Assembly (NCBI GenBank): GCA_040389445.1
Contig: JAZJZX010000008.1
Span: 43,062 to 107,061, forward strand
Direction of reading: 5' to 3'
Source: UBA5189 sp040389445
GTDB lineage: Bacteria > Chloroflexota > Limnocylindria > Limnocylindrales > CSP1-4
Length of the DNA: 64,000 bases
Shown here: positions 9,755 through 18,020 of the stretch, piece after piece
Numbering within the stretch: position 1 is the first letter of the stretch
Layout: the number at the start of each line of letters is the position of its first letter
Made by a program: the position numbers and the translations under genes
The notes under the pieces: generated by a model
The model's database searches: none
What the model was told of the DNA's origin: nothing
What the model saw: only the letters and a program-made list of their open reading frames with translations

Positions 9755-10846
9755 TCAGCCGCTGCCGATCTTCATCAGCCAGGCCTCGTACGCGTCCGCC
9801 ACGTGCTCCCAGGAAAACTCGGCTTCAGCTCGGGCTCGTGCCCGGGCCCGGAGACTCGCAGCCAGCTCCGGGTCGTCGAGGATGGCCTGGAAACGCGCTG
9901 CGAGCTCGGCAGGGCCTTTGTAGAAGAGACCGGCGTCACCCAGGGCCTCACGATGTTCGGGAACGTCGTTGGCGACAATGGCATTGCCGGCGCCCATTGC
10001 CTCGACCAGCGCAGGATGCGTCCCCCCGACCTCGGTTGCCTGGACATACGCGACCGAATTGGATCGAAGGACGTGATAGCCATGACCGTAGATCGCGCCA
10101 GGGAATCGCACACGCGGGTCGGACGTGCCCTTCAACGAAGCGATGTAGTCCGTCGCATACGGGGCGTCGCCCAGGATCACGAGGGGAAGATCGGTTCTGA
10201 CCGAGCGATAGGCTTCAATCACGATATGGGCGTTGTTCTCGGGCTCGAGGCGGCTGACGTACAGAACGTAGTGCCGGGCCTCCAGTCCGAGCTGGGCCAG
10301 CGTGCCGTCGTCCGCGGTCTCGCCGATATCGGTGCCGTACGGGAAGTAGTCCGTGGCGCGCCCATAGGCCCGTTGGTAATACGCCTGGATGACGTGCGCA
10401 TCCGTGACCACGTGCACGGGCAGTCGGGCGGCGACTGCGGCGCAGGCCCGGTAGTAGGCACGCCCAATGCGGTTCCATTTGGCTCGCTGCCATTCCAGGC
10501 CGTCCACGTTGAGAACCACGCGCTTGCGGGCGAGCATGAGCAGGACAACTGCCGGCACGTTCGCAGAGTTGCACACGTAGACGACATCGAAGGGGCGAAA
10601 CATCGCGTCGAGGGCGCTGAACAGGGAGTGAACGACCGTTTCCAGGTACTTGGATCGCGGCGCCGGAAGGCGAATGATGCGCATGCCCAGGTACGTCTGG
10701 ATGCCCTTGGCCACCCATGCGTTTCGTCCGTAGACGGTCACCTCGTGCCCGCGGGCGACCAGCCGTCTGCCAAGCTGTTCGGCGAACGTCTCAAATCCAC
10801 CGTAGTTCGCCGGAACCCCGCGGATGCCAAGAACGGCAATCCTCAT
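9755..10846 (-). CDS. GT4-type glycosyltransferase with DUF1972-like N-terminus
   Basis: A 363-residue GT-B glycosyltransferase. The N-terminal MRIAVLGIRGVPANYGGFET is typical of the DUF1972 group, whose members are often rhamnosyltransferases. The C-terminal half has VLYVSRLEPENN and a nucleotide-sugar-binding end TEVGGTHPALVEAMGAGNAI. It would add a sugar to a surface glycan on the inner face of the membrane; donor and acceptor are unknown. It converges on fabG across about 120 bases that contain GC-rich dyads but no T-run. Confidence 0.85.
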   Translation of the reverse strand: MRIAVLGIRGVPANYGGFETFAEQLGRRLVARGHEVTVYGRNAWVAKGIQTYLGMRIIRLPAPRSKYLETVVHSLFSALDAMFRPFDVVYVCNSANVPAVVLLMLARKRVVLNVDGLEWQRAKWNRIGRAYYRACAAVAARLPVHVVTDAHVIQAYYQRAYGRATDYFPYGTDIGETADDGTLAQLGLEARHYVLYVSRLEPENNAHIVIEAYRSVRTDLPLVILGDAPYATDYIASLKGTSDPRVRFPGAIYGHGYHVLRSNSVAYVQATEVGGTHPALVEAMGAGNAIVANDVPEHREALGDAGLFYKGPAELAARFQAILDDPELAASLRARARARAEAEFSWEHVADAYEAWLMKIGSG

Positions 10847-10917
10847 CCGGCGACCTGGCCCGCGCTGTCTGACATCATGGCCTTGATGCTACCGATGCCG
10901 ACGGGACGACGCGCGCC

Positions 10918-11994
10918 ATGACGACGGTGCTGTTCGATGCCCATCAGCTCGGCCGTCGCCAGACCGGCAACGAAACCTATGTGCGCGAGCTCATTCGCGC
11001 GCTTCGACCGCACGACGAGGTGACCCTCATCGCAGGGGTCGAGGCAGGCCAGAACGCCACGGGCGTCCTCGCTCCACCCGTCCGACTTCGCCGTGTGCCG
11101 ACGAACGGGTTGGCTCGACTCGCGAGTCTGGCGATCGTTGCACGACAGGAGCGCGCCGACGCCGTGCACGCGATCTACTTCCTGCCACCAGCGACCGGGC
11201 GTCCGACGATCCTCACGATCCATGACATTTCCTTCGAGCGGTATCCCGAATTCTTCGGTCGACGAGCGCTCGTGCGCGACAGGCTGCTGATCCGAGCGTC
11301 CGCCCGAGCGGCCTCTCGAGTCGTCACTGTCTCGGAGACGTCTCGCCGGGACATCATCGAGACCTATCGCCTGCCCGAGGACCGTGTGGTCGCGATCCCG
11401 AACGGCGTAGGCTCCGTCTTCCGGCCCGAGGCCGAAACACCGTGGGAGCCGTATCGGGGAGAGCGAGCCCTGCGTGTCCTGGCCGTCGGGACGCTCCAAC
11501 CCCGGAAGAATCTTCTGCGCCTGCTGGATGCATTGGCGATCGTTGGGCGCGAGATCAGGATCGAGCTCCGAGTGGTGGGCCCCGATGGTCACCAGGCAGC
11601 CCAGATTCGTGAACGACTCGCGTCGTCGGTGCACACCGAGATCGTCGGGTGGGTCGACGACGACGCGCTGGCAGCCGAATACCGCCGAGCGGACGTCTTC
11701 GCGTACCCGTCGATCTACGAGGGTTTCGGCCTGCCTGTCATCGAGGCGATGGCGTGCGGGACCCCCACGATCACGTCGACCGGCGGGTCCCTTCCCGAAG
11801 TCGCCGGGGACGCGGCCCTGATCGTCGAGCCTCACGATGTGGAGGGCCTTGCGGCGGCAATCCGACAGATCGCCACCGGAGGAGATCAGGTCGTGGATCT
11901 GCGTCGCCGCGGCCTGGCGCGCGCCTCTGCATTCACATGGGAACGAAGTGCCGCCCTGCATGCGGCGGTCTACCGGGACCTCGTCACCCAGTAG
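10918..11994 (+). CDS. GT4 glycosyltransferase (mannosyltransferase-like)
   Basis: A 358-residue GT-B enzyme. The N-terminal domain begins with DAHQLGRRQTGNETY and has HDISFERYPEFF. The C-terminal donor-binding domain has AVGTLQPRKNLLRLLDA and YEGFGLPVIEAMACGTP, the signature of GT4 mannosyl/glucosyltransferases. It is transcribed divergently from the GT4 gene at 9755, with 71 bases between their starts. Its last 25 bases overlap the end of the convergent methyltransferase gene. Confidence 0.88.
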   Translation: MTTVLFDAHQLGRRQTGNETYVRELIRALRPHDEVTLIAGVEAGQNATGVLAPPVRLRRVPTNGLARLASLAIVARQERADAVHAIYFLPPATGRPTILTIHDISFERYPEFFGRRALVRDRLLIRASARAASRVVTVSETSRRDIIETYRLPEDRVVAIPNGVGSVFRPEAETPWEPYRGERALRVLAVGTLQPRKNLLRLLDALAIVGREIRIELRVVGPDGHQAAQIRERLASSVHTEIVGWVDDDALAAEYRRADVFAYPSIYEGFGLPVIEAMACGTPTITSTGGSLPEVAGDAALIVEPHDVEGLAAAIRQIATGGDQVVDLRRRGLARASAFTWERSAALHAAVYRDLVTQ

Positions 11995-12722
11995 GTTCGA
12001 TCCTCGATGCCGGTGTCGCCCACCGACCGCTCGATGTCGAGGACGGACGCCCCCGCTGCTGTGAGCAGGCGCAGCACATCGGACTCCGGGATCGAGCGCA
12101 TCCGAATGGGGTGCAGCCCCAGCCGTTCGTAGAGGAAGCCCTCCGGAATGCGGAAGGATCGGAACAGCGCATACAACGTGGGTCGCGCCTGTATCCGTCT
12201 TCGCCGGGGGATCCTGGCAGGGAGCTGGAACACGAGGAGCCCACCCACCGCCAACAACCGGACGAACGCCCGAATATTGTCCTCCGTGACACGAGGGTCC
12301 GGGATGTGCTGGAGCACGATCCTGGAATAGATGCAGTCGAAGGTCTGATCGGGGAATTCCGCCAGGCCCGTTGCAGCCAGGACATGGAACGAGCACGCCG
12401 GCAAGTCGGCATTGAGCTCCCTCGCGCGCTCCACCATCACCTCCGAGATGTCCACTCCTGTCGCGCTCTCAAAATGAGCCGAAAGCGCACGCGTGAGGCG
12501 CCCGACGCCACAGCCGAAGTCGAGCGATCGGTGGCGCCTCTCCGGCAGGCGCCATCGCCTTGCCGTCTCGAGCAATGCGTCGATTTCGAGGCGCCCGGTC
12601 GCCAGAAACTCGTCGACATCCCAGCGCCCGTACCGCTTCGTCGGATCGGAGAGGATGGCCCATAGGGCGTCCAGCCGCCCGATCTCGTCCCAATCACGGC
12701 GATTCCGATCCCGGCCATTCAC
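11970..12722 (-). CDS. Class I SAM-dependent methyltransferase
   Basis: A 250-residue methyltransferase. Motif I is LDFGCGVGRLTRAL, followed by TGVDISEVMVERARE, DCIYSRIVLQHIPD and GGLLVFQLPA, all typical of small-molecule or glycan methyltransferases of the Methyltransf_11/25 kind. GTG 12722 forms a GTGA overlap with the end of the SGNH-like gene, so the two are probably translated together. It likely methylates a sugar of the surface glycan built by neighbouring transferases; the exact acceptor is not inferable. Confidence 0.82.
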   Translation of the reverse strand: MNGRDRNRRDWDEIGRLDALWAILSDPTKRYGRWDVDEFLATGRLEIDALLETARRWRLPERRHRSLDFGCGVGRLTRALSAHFESATGVDISEVMVERARELNADLPACSFHVLAATGLAEFPDQTFDCIYSRIVLQHIPDPRVTEDNIRAFVRLLAVGGLLVFQLPARIPRRRRIQARPTLYALFRSFRIPEGFLYERLGLHPIRMRSIPESDVLRLLTAAGASVLDIERSVGDTGIEDRTYWVTRSR

Positions 12723-13666
12723 GGCGGCGAAGTCGGATCGACAAATCCCATCGGTTTTCGTGTCTCCAAGGGGACGGTCCCGGGCATCATCGTCGCTGCT
12801 GAGGACTGCTGAAGATCCTTTACGGCGAGAATGCTGGACACCCACCCTGGCATGCCCTGTTCGTACAGTTGCTCCGCGATGAACCGGTGGCCTTCGATGG
12901 TCAGGTGGAAACCATCACCTCGAGTGAGGGGCCGTCCGGTCCGATCCGTGGCTTCCTCGACGAGCGCGCACGGCACCTCCAGTTGAGATGCGTGCCGCCG
13001 AATACGTCCGTTGGCCCGGCGTGTGATCAGGCCGGCCCAGAAGGAGTAGGTGGCGGGCGTTGGACCAAGGACGAACAGCGGAATCCCTCTCGCTCGACAC
13101 ACTCGGGCCAGGTCGTGGAAGCGGTTGAGTTCGTCCTGGATTGCCCAGCCACCCAGGCCTGTCATCACGCCCAGCATGTAATTGATGTTGCGGATACGAA
13201 CGCCGGCAATCCGGAGGCCCGGAAGCGGCAAATCCTGGAGATCGTCATCGCCATCCCGGTACGCATCGGGTCCGCGTGCCCCGGACCTCGTCGCGGGTCC
13301 ACCGTCGGAAATTCGGGCTTCGATGGTGGGTCGATGAGTGCGGTGGAACATCGCCCGGTTGAGCCGGCGGCGCGTCTTGCCGTCGATGGATTCATTCACG
13401 AATGCCCGTGCCGCGGCGACGATTGTGGCTTCCCGAAGGTGGACCAGGACGCCGTCGATGGGTGGCCCCTCCAGCAGTCGCTGGAGTCGAGATACATGAT
13501 CGAGTTCAAAGCCGCGGACGATCCGTGGGCGTAACCGAACGCCCAGGTCGCGTTTGATGAGGTCCCCAAGCTGGCGGTGATAGAGCGCATTGAGGGGCGT
13601 GCTGCGCTGGTGAGACATGCATCCGCCAATGATCCCGAGAGCAAACTCTGGCAGCGTCTCAGTCAC
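12719..13666 (-). CDS. SGNH/GDSL hydrolase-like protein
   Basis: A 315-residue protein. The N-terminal strand FALGIIGGCMSHQ sits where SGNH hydrolases have G-D-S. The C-terminal DGFHLTIEGHRFIAEQL matches their Asp-x-x-His block. Between them, FVLGPTPATYSFW resembles a central SGNH strand. The usual GDS nucleophile motif is replaced by GGCMS, so activity is uncertain. GTG 13666 overlaps the upstream lyase gene by eight bases. Relatives in glycan loci often add or remove acetyl groups on sugars. Confidence 0.5.
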   Translation of the reverse strand: MTETLPEFALGIIGGCMSHQRSTPLNALYHRQLGDLIKRDLGVRLRPRIVRGFELDHVSRLQRLLEGPPIDGVLVHLREATIVAAARAFVNESIDGKTRRRLNRAMFHRTHRPTIEARISDGGPATRSGARGPDAYRDGDDDLQDLPLPGLRIAGVRIRNINYMLGVMTGLGGWAIQDELNRFHDLARVCRARGIPLFVLGPTPATYSFWAGLITRRANGRIRRHASQLEVPCALVEEATDRTGRPLTRGDGFHLTIEGHRFIAEQLYEQGMPGWVSSILAVKDLQQSSAATMMPGTVPLETRKPMGFVDPTSPP

Positions 13667-14645
13667 TGCCGACCCTGCGCAAGTACGCGTCTGCCGCCAG
13701 ATACACGTGCGGAGAGATGAACTCGCCGGTCCGCGTGTCCAGGGCAAAACCACCCGGATGCCGCCGCGTCGCCAGAAAGGTCTGCACGATGTGACGAGCG
13801 AGGTCCGCCGGGGCCTCGTTGGGCGGGCCGACGGAAACGGGCGGCATGGGGGCACGAACGTCGTCCGTGACCCGGCGCCCGTTGCTCAGGCGGTCGGCCA
13901 TCCGGGTTTGTCGGGGGCCGACGGTAATGATCCCGAACTCGCGCGTTGAAGCCTGTCGCAGGCGCCCGATGATCGACGCCAGGCCGGCTTCATCGTGCGT
14001 CTGGAAATACGGGGGGTGCACGTATCCCATGCCGGCCGACTCCCAGCGGCGGATCAGGGGTTCGATCCGCTCCCAGTACCGTGGCTCGGATGGCTCCGGA
14101 AATGGCCACCAGTTCGAATCCAGGGCGAAGTCGAAGTGGCCGTAGGCGAGCCATTCGATGCCCAGATGCCGGGCCGCCTCGAGGATGCCGTCCACATTTG
14201 CGAGGCCACGTCGGGTCTCGACGATGGGCACGAGGGACCGAAAGGCGACGCGCCGGCTTCGAAGGCTGCCTGAGACGTGTTCAACCTCAGCCCCGGTCTC
14301 GACCTTGGTCGGGACGACGCACTCGAACTCGACGAATCGGGAGACTTCGGCGAGCGCGTCAAGATCGAGAGCCGCGTCCGGCCCGGAACTTCGATTCATG
14401 CGTACGCCGATCGGCTGTCGGGCGAACAACTCCGGATGTGTCCGGCCCAGGGTGATCAGGTTCGCTCGACCGGCAGCCTTGAGGGCCGAGGTATCGGTCT
14501 CGTCGGTCACGTCCCACAAGCCGTCCTCCAGATCCAGGACGACGGTCGCCGGTCCCCGGCCGGTCAGGCGGATCAGCCGGGCCATGATCTCCGGCTCCTG
14601 CATCGACGCGAATTGGAGGATGCGCATCATGTGATTGTGGGTCAT
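13659..14645 (-). CDS. HpcH/HpaI (CitE-like) aldolase/lyase family protein
   Basis: A 328-residue TIM-barrel protein of the HpcH/HpaI aldolase / citrate lyase beta family. Family landmarks are VVLDLEDGLWDVTDE (acidic metal site), IGVRMN (substrate-binding Arg), CVVPTKVE and SLVPIVETRRGL. Members cleave or join C-C bonds in acyl-CoA or 2-keto acids with Mg. Here it leads a three-gene minus-strand unit with an SGNH-like protein and a methyltransferase, so a role in making or editing an unusual acyl or sugar substituent is possible. It starts at ATG 14645; ATG codons 5 and 6 codons downstream are alternatives. Confidence 0.75.
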   Translation of the reverse strand: MTHNHMMRILQFASMQEPEIMARLIRLTGRGPATVVLDLEDGLWDVTDETDTSALKAAGRANLITLGRTHPELFARQPIGVRMNRSSGPDAALDLDALAEVSRFVEFECVVPTKVETGAEVEHVSGSLRSRRVAFRSLVPIVETRRGLANVDGILEAARHLGIEWLAYGHFDFALDSNWWPFPEPSEPRYWERIEPLIRRWESAGMGYVHPPYFQTHDEAGLASIIGRLRQASTREFGIITVGPRQTRMADRLSNGRRVTDDVRAPMPPVSVGPPNEAPADLARHIVQTFLATRRHPGGFALDTRTGEFISPHVYLAADAYLRRVGSD

Positions 14646-14781
14646 CCGGGGCGTCGGGATCGATGGGCGTCGAGTGGACCTCGATCAGGTAGCATCGAGC
14701 CATGGCACGCGTTGGGTTCTGCGCCCATGGCGCGTTCGTCGTGCGGGTGTCCTGAGCTCGTGCGTCCGACCGGAGGGGTGC

Positions 14782-16920
14782 GTGGCTGTTGAGCCCGTGG
14801 TATCGGGAATCGGCTCCACCCGAAGCAGGCGCTGGCTGGATCTGGCGGGCCGTCTCGCGCCGTTCCTGTTCCTGCTCGCGGCTGGCGCCAGCCTGCGGTT
14901 CCAGGATCTCGGCTTCCGGAGCCTGTGGCTGGACGAGGTGACCACGGCCCAGGCAGTGCGCCTCCCGGACCTGCGAGCGGTCCTTGACTACGTCGGCAGG
15001 GACCCGAGCGCAACCCCGCTCCCCTATATCGTCACCTGGCTGTTCCGCCCTTTCGGCAGCGACGAGTTCGCCATCCGGGTGCCCTACGCGGTCGCGGGGA
15101 CTCTCGCCGTGGTCGCCATGTATGCCCTGGCTGCGCGGCTCTATGGTCGGGCTGCCGGACTCGTGGCGGGCACGTTGCTGATGATCCTTCCCTACGCCAT
15201 CTTCTACAGTCAGGAGGCCCGTTCGTATGCGTTCCTGATGCTCCTGACGAGCTTGATGATGCTTGCCGCATGTCGAGCCGTTGATCGGGGTCGGGTGGTC
15301 GATTGGGTCCTGCTTTCGGTCACGGGCGCTCTCGACCTGTACACCGGATACCTGGCGATCGCCGTCGTCCTCGCCGCATATGCGTATGTCGGTCTGGTCA
15401 TCGCGGGCGACGGCCTGGTTGCCTGGCGAGCCACCGGATTCCGCCCGGCGCTGGCCGTCTCGGGCCGCAGGGTCGTACTGAGCGGCTTTTCGGTTGTGCT
15501 CATGGGCGTGTTGATGCTGCCCTGGATCCGCCACGTCCGGGCGTTCCTTTCCCGGACCGATCAAGGGTTTGGCCGTGCCGCAACCGGCCATCAGGCGACC
15601 CTGGACGAGGCGCAGGCGCTCCTCCTGCAACTGGACCTGCACGGGATCCTCCTCTGGCTCGTGGTCGCGGGGATCACATCGGCCCTGATTGGCGTGGCGC
15701 GTGGGAGGTGGAAGCAGGCACTGCTCCCCCTGACGTGGTTCGGGATCCCCCTGCTTGGATTTGCCATCGGAACGGGAGCAGGGATCGTCACCATCTGGCC
15801 GCGGTACTTCGGTGCGATTTACCCGGCGGCGATCCTGCTCGCAGCCATCGGGATCGACGGGCTGGGTCGGGCGGCCGTGGGCGTCGCGAGGCTCGGCCGG
15901 TCCACGTTTTCCAGGGATCCCGTCGGCCCTCACCCTTCGCCGCCGAGGTGGCGACCAGCCTCCGGGCCATCCGTCATTCGAGTGGTCGTCATGGCCGGAC
16001 TCCTCGGTGTCGTGGCCGGGGATGCCCTGCCAGCCGATGCGGCGGCGTACACCCGTGCGAAGGGAAGCGACTATCGCGGCGCGGTCGACCTGATGTACCG
16101 GACAGATCCGGGGCGGCCTATGGTCCTGGTGTTCGGCAACAACCCTGATTGGACGGTCGGGGGACTGGACTACTACAACTGGATCCGTGGGTCGCGCCTC
16201 ACGGTGATCGACGCGCTGAAATTCAGTGCGGAGAACATGAAGGTTCTGGAAGGCGCAACGACGGCGTGGGGCGCCGCGTTCAATGCTCCCGATCTGCCGG
16301 ATCCTGCGGCGGGAAATCTCGACGGTGGTCTCTTCGCCGACTTCTGGCTGGTACGGCCGGCGGCCGGCAACGGTCCAGCCATCGAACAGGCCCGCTCGAT
16401 CCTGCGCTGGGCAGCATCGTTCGAACCACAGATCACCGCCACCACGCGACTGTTCGACGTTCTACAAGGTCACGGAACGCTCGGTACGGACGTGCTTCCG
16501 TCGCCGCCTGCCTCACGACCGGAGACGGGATCTCCTCCGCTCGACACCTGGATCCTGCAACCCGGATCATCACTGAGCGCGGACGGCCGTTCCTTCAAGC
16601 TCGATCCCGGCGGCCTGTCGACCAATGTCTACCTCACCACCCTCAACCTGACGCCGGGACTCCAGTACGTCGTGTCGTTCTCGTGTGGGACATCGCAGCT
16701 CATTGGGTCGGCGAACGTCTTCGTCGTCGCCGACGTACCAACAGGCCAGGCCGCATTTCCGGACGGAGCGGGTTACGCATGCCACGGCACCGAAATTCCG
16801 GAGCAGGCCGTGTTCGCGTTCACGATGCCTGATGACGCGACATCGGCGAGAGTGTGGCTGCGTGCCACCGGGAGCGGAACTGCCACCTATGAGCAGGTAT
16901 CGCTGCGATCCTTTGAGTAG
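14782..16920 (+). CDS. GT39/PMT-like polytopic membrane glycosyltransferase
   Basis: A 712-residue protein. After the first membrane segment comes FRSLWLDEVTTAQAV, the Asp-Glu loop characteristic of GT-C mannosyl/arabinosyl-type transferases using polyprenyl-phosphate sugars. About ten further hydrophobic segments reach residue 430. The last 250 residues are soluble and presumably outside the membrane, with a beta-rich C-terminus. GTG 14782 follows GGAGG (14772-14776) at five bases. It would glycosylate a protein or glycan on the outer face. Confidence 0.8.
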   Translation: MAVEPVVSGIGSTRSRRWLDLAGRLAPFLFLLAAGASLRFQDLGFRSLWLDEVTTAQAVRLPDLRAVLDYVGRDPSATPLPYIVTWLFRPFGSDEFAIRVPYAVAGTLAVVAMYALAARLYGRAAGLVAGTLLMILPYAIFYSQEARSYAFLMLLTSLMMLAACRAVDRGRVVDWVLLSVTGALDLYTGYLAIAVVLAAYAYVGLVIAGDGLVAWRATGFRPALAVSGRRVVLSGFSVVLMGVLMLPWIRHVRAFLSRTDQGFGRAATGHQATLDEAQALLLQLDLHGILLWLVVAGITSALIGVARGRWKQALLPLTWFGIPLLGFAIGTGAGIVTIWPRYFGAIYPAAILLAAIGIDGLGRAAVGVARLGRSTFSRDPVGPHPSPPRWRPASGPSVIRVVVMAGLLGVVAGDALPADAAAYTRAKGSDYRGAVDLMYRTDPGRPMVLVFGNNPDWTVGGLDYYNWIRGSRLTVIDALKFSAENMKVLEGATTAWGAAFNAPDLPDPAAGNLDGGLFADFWLVRPAAGNGPAIEQARSILRWAASFEPQITATTRLFDVLQGHGTLGTDVLPSPPASRPETGSPPLDTWILQPGSSLSADGRSFKLDPGGLSTNVYLTTLNLTPGLQYVVSFSCGTSQLIGSANVFVVADVPTGQAAFPDGAGYACHGTEIPEQAVFAFTMPDDATSARVWLRATGSGTATYEQVSLRSFE

Positions 16921-17027
16921 CGTGATCACCGACGCGAATGGTGCGAAGGGGCGTACGATGGCCTCGGCTCACGGTCGTTGCAGCGGCACACTTCGATCGA
17001 GTCCGTCTCCTGCCCCAGGCCAACTCG

Positions 17028-18020
17028 ATGTCGACTGATCCCGGCGCAACGGTGGCTGAGACCTTGGAACTGCCTGACCATGCCGCAGGGCGACCCGCAC
17101 GCGTCGACTACATCGTGGTCGCGTATCGCTCCGAACGGCACCTCGGCGCGTGCCTGGATGCCATCGCCGCGGACCGCCCCGACGATGCATCGGTGTTCGT
17201 GATTGACAATGCCTCACCCGATGGTTCGGCGGCTGTCGCCCGTGGTCATCGCTCCCGCCCGCGCGTGATCGTGAGTCCCACCAACCTCGGCTTCGGCGGG
17301 GCCTGCAACCTCGTGCTCGATGTCTCGACCGCGGAGCTGTTCTTCTTCGTGAACCCGGACGCCCGGCTGTCGCCAGGGACCACCACAGGCCTGGCAGCCT
17401 CGATCACGGCCGATCCGGTCGTCGCCGTGGCCGGACCTCGGATCGAGGACAGGGCCGGCGGGCTGCGAGCGGCGTCTGCGGGTTTCGAGCCCTCCCTGAG
17501 GTCGGTGCTCGGCCACTTCTGGCTGCTTGCGAGAGTCCCCTGGATCGGCCGGCTGTTCCCGCCGCTCCAGCTCCCGTTCAGGAGCGGGGCCCAATCGGTT
17601 GACTGGGTGAGCGGTGCAGCGCTCATGGCCCGAAGCGATACCTTCCGCCGGGTCGGGGGCTTCGACCCGTCCATCTTCCTGTACATGGAAGACATCGACC
17701 TCTGTCGCCGCCTTCGCGGCTTCGGCTGGACGATCCGGTATGAACCCAGGTTCGCGGTGGAGCACGAGCTCGGTGGCTCGCAGGGCGCTGAGCAGGCAGA
17801 GCGCTGGTTCACGGCATTCCACGGATACCTCGTCCGTGGGCGGGGTGGGTCCTACGCTCGCGCCGTGAGCGCCGTGGCAGCCGTCGGGCTGGGTCTGCGG
17901 GCCGTCGTCCTGGGCGTTCGGCAGCCGGCCCACGGTCGCCGGCTCGCCCGCGCTGCCAGGACGGCAGCGGGCCTGGCACTCGGAACAAGGAAGCCCGCCG
18001 AAGGGTCGGTTGGAGCATGA
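17028..18020 (+). CDS. GT2 family glycosyltransferase (rhamnosyltransferase-like)
   Basis: A 330-residue GT-A enzyme. VDYIVVAYRSERHLGACLDA, VFVIDNASPDGS, TNLGFGGACN and FFFVNPDARL form the nucleotide-binding half with its DxD-like acidic site. GAALMARSDTFRRVGGFD and YMEDIDLCRRLRGFGW are the acceptor side. This pattern is common in WbbL-type rhamnosyltransferases. ATG 17028 is the best start although its ribosome site is weak. The stop overlaps the ATG of the next gene (ATGA). Confidence 0.86.
   Translation: MSTDPGATVAETLELPDHAAGRPARVDYIVVAYRSERHLGACLDAIAADRPDDASVFVIDNASPDGSAAVARGHRSRPRVIVSPTNLGFGGACNLVLDVSTAELFFFVNPDARLSPGTTTGLAASITADPVVAVAGPRIEDRAGGLRAASAGFEPSLRSVLGHFWLLARVPWIGRLFPPLQLPFRSGAQSVDWVSGAALMARSDTFRRVGGFDPSIFLYMEDIDLCRRLRGFGWTIRYEPRFAVEHELGGSQGAEQAERWFTAFHGYLVRGRGGSYARAVSAVAAVGLGLRAVVLGVRQPAHGRRLARAARTAAGLALGTRKPAEGSVGA

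Noticed and set aside
9642..9923. Small plus-strand open frame after fabG
   Set aside because: It overlaps the 3' end of the well-supported GT4 gene on the other strand and has biased composition only.
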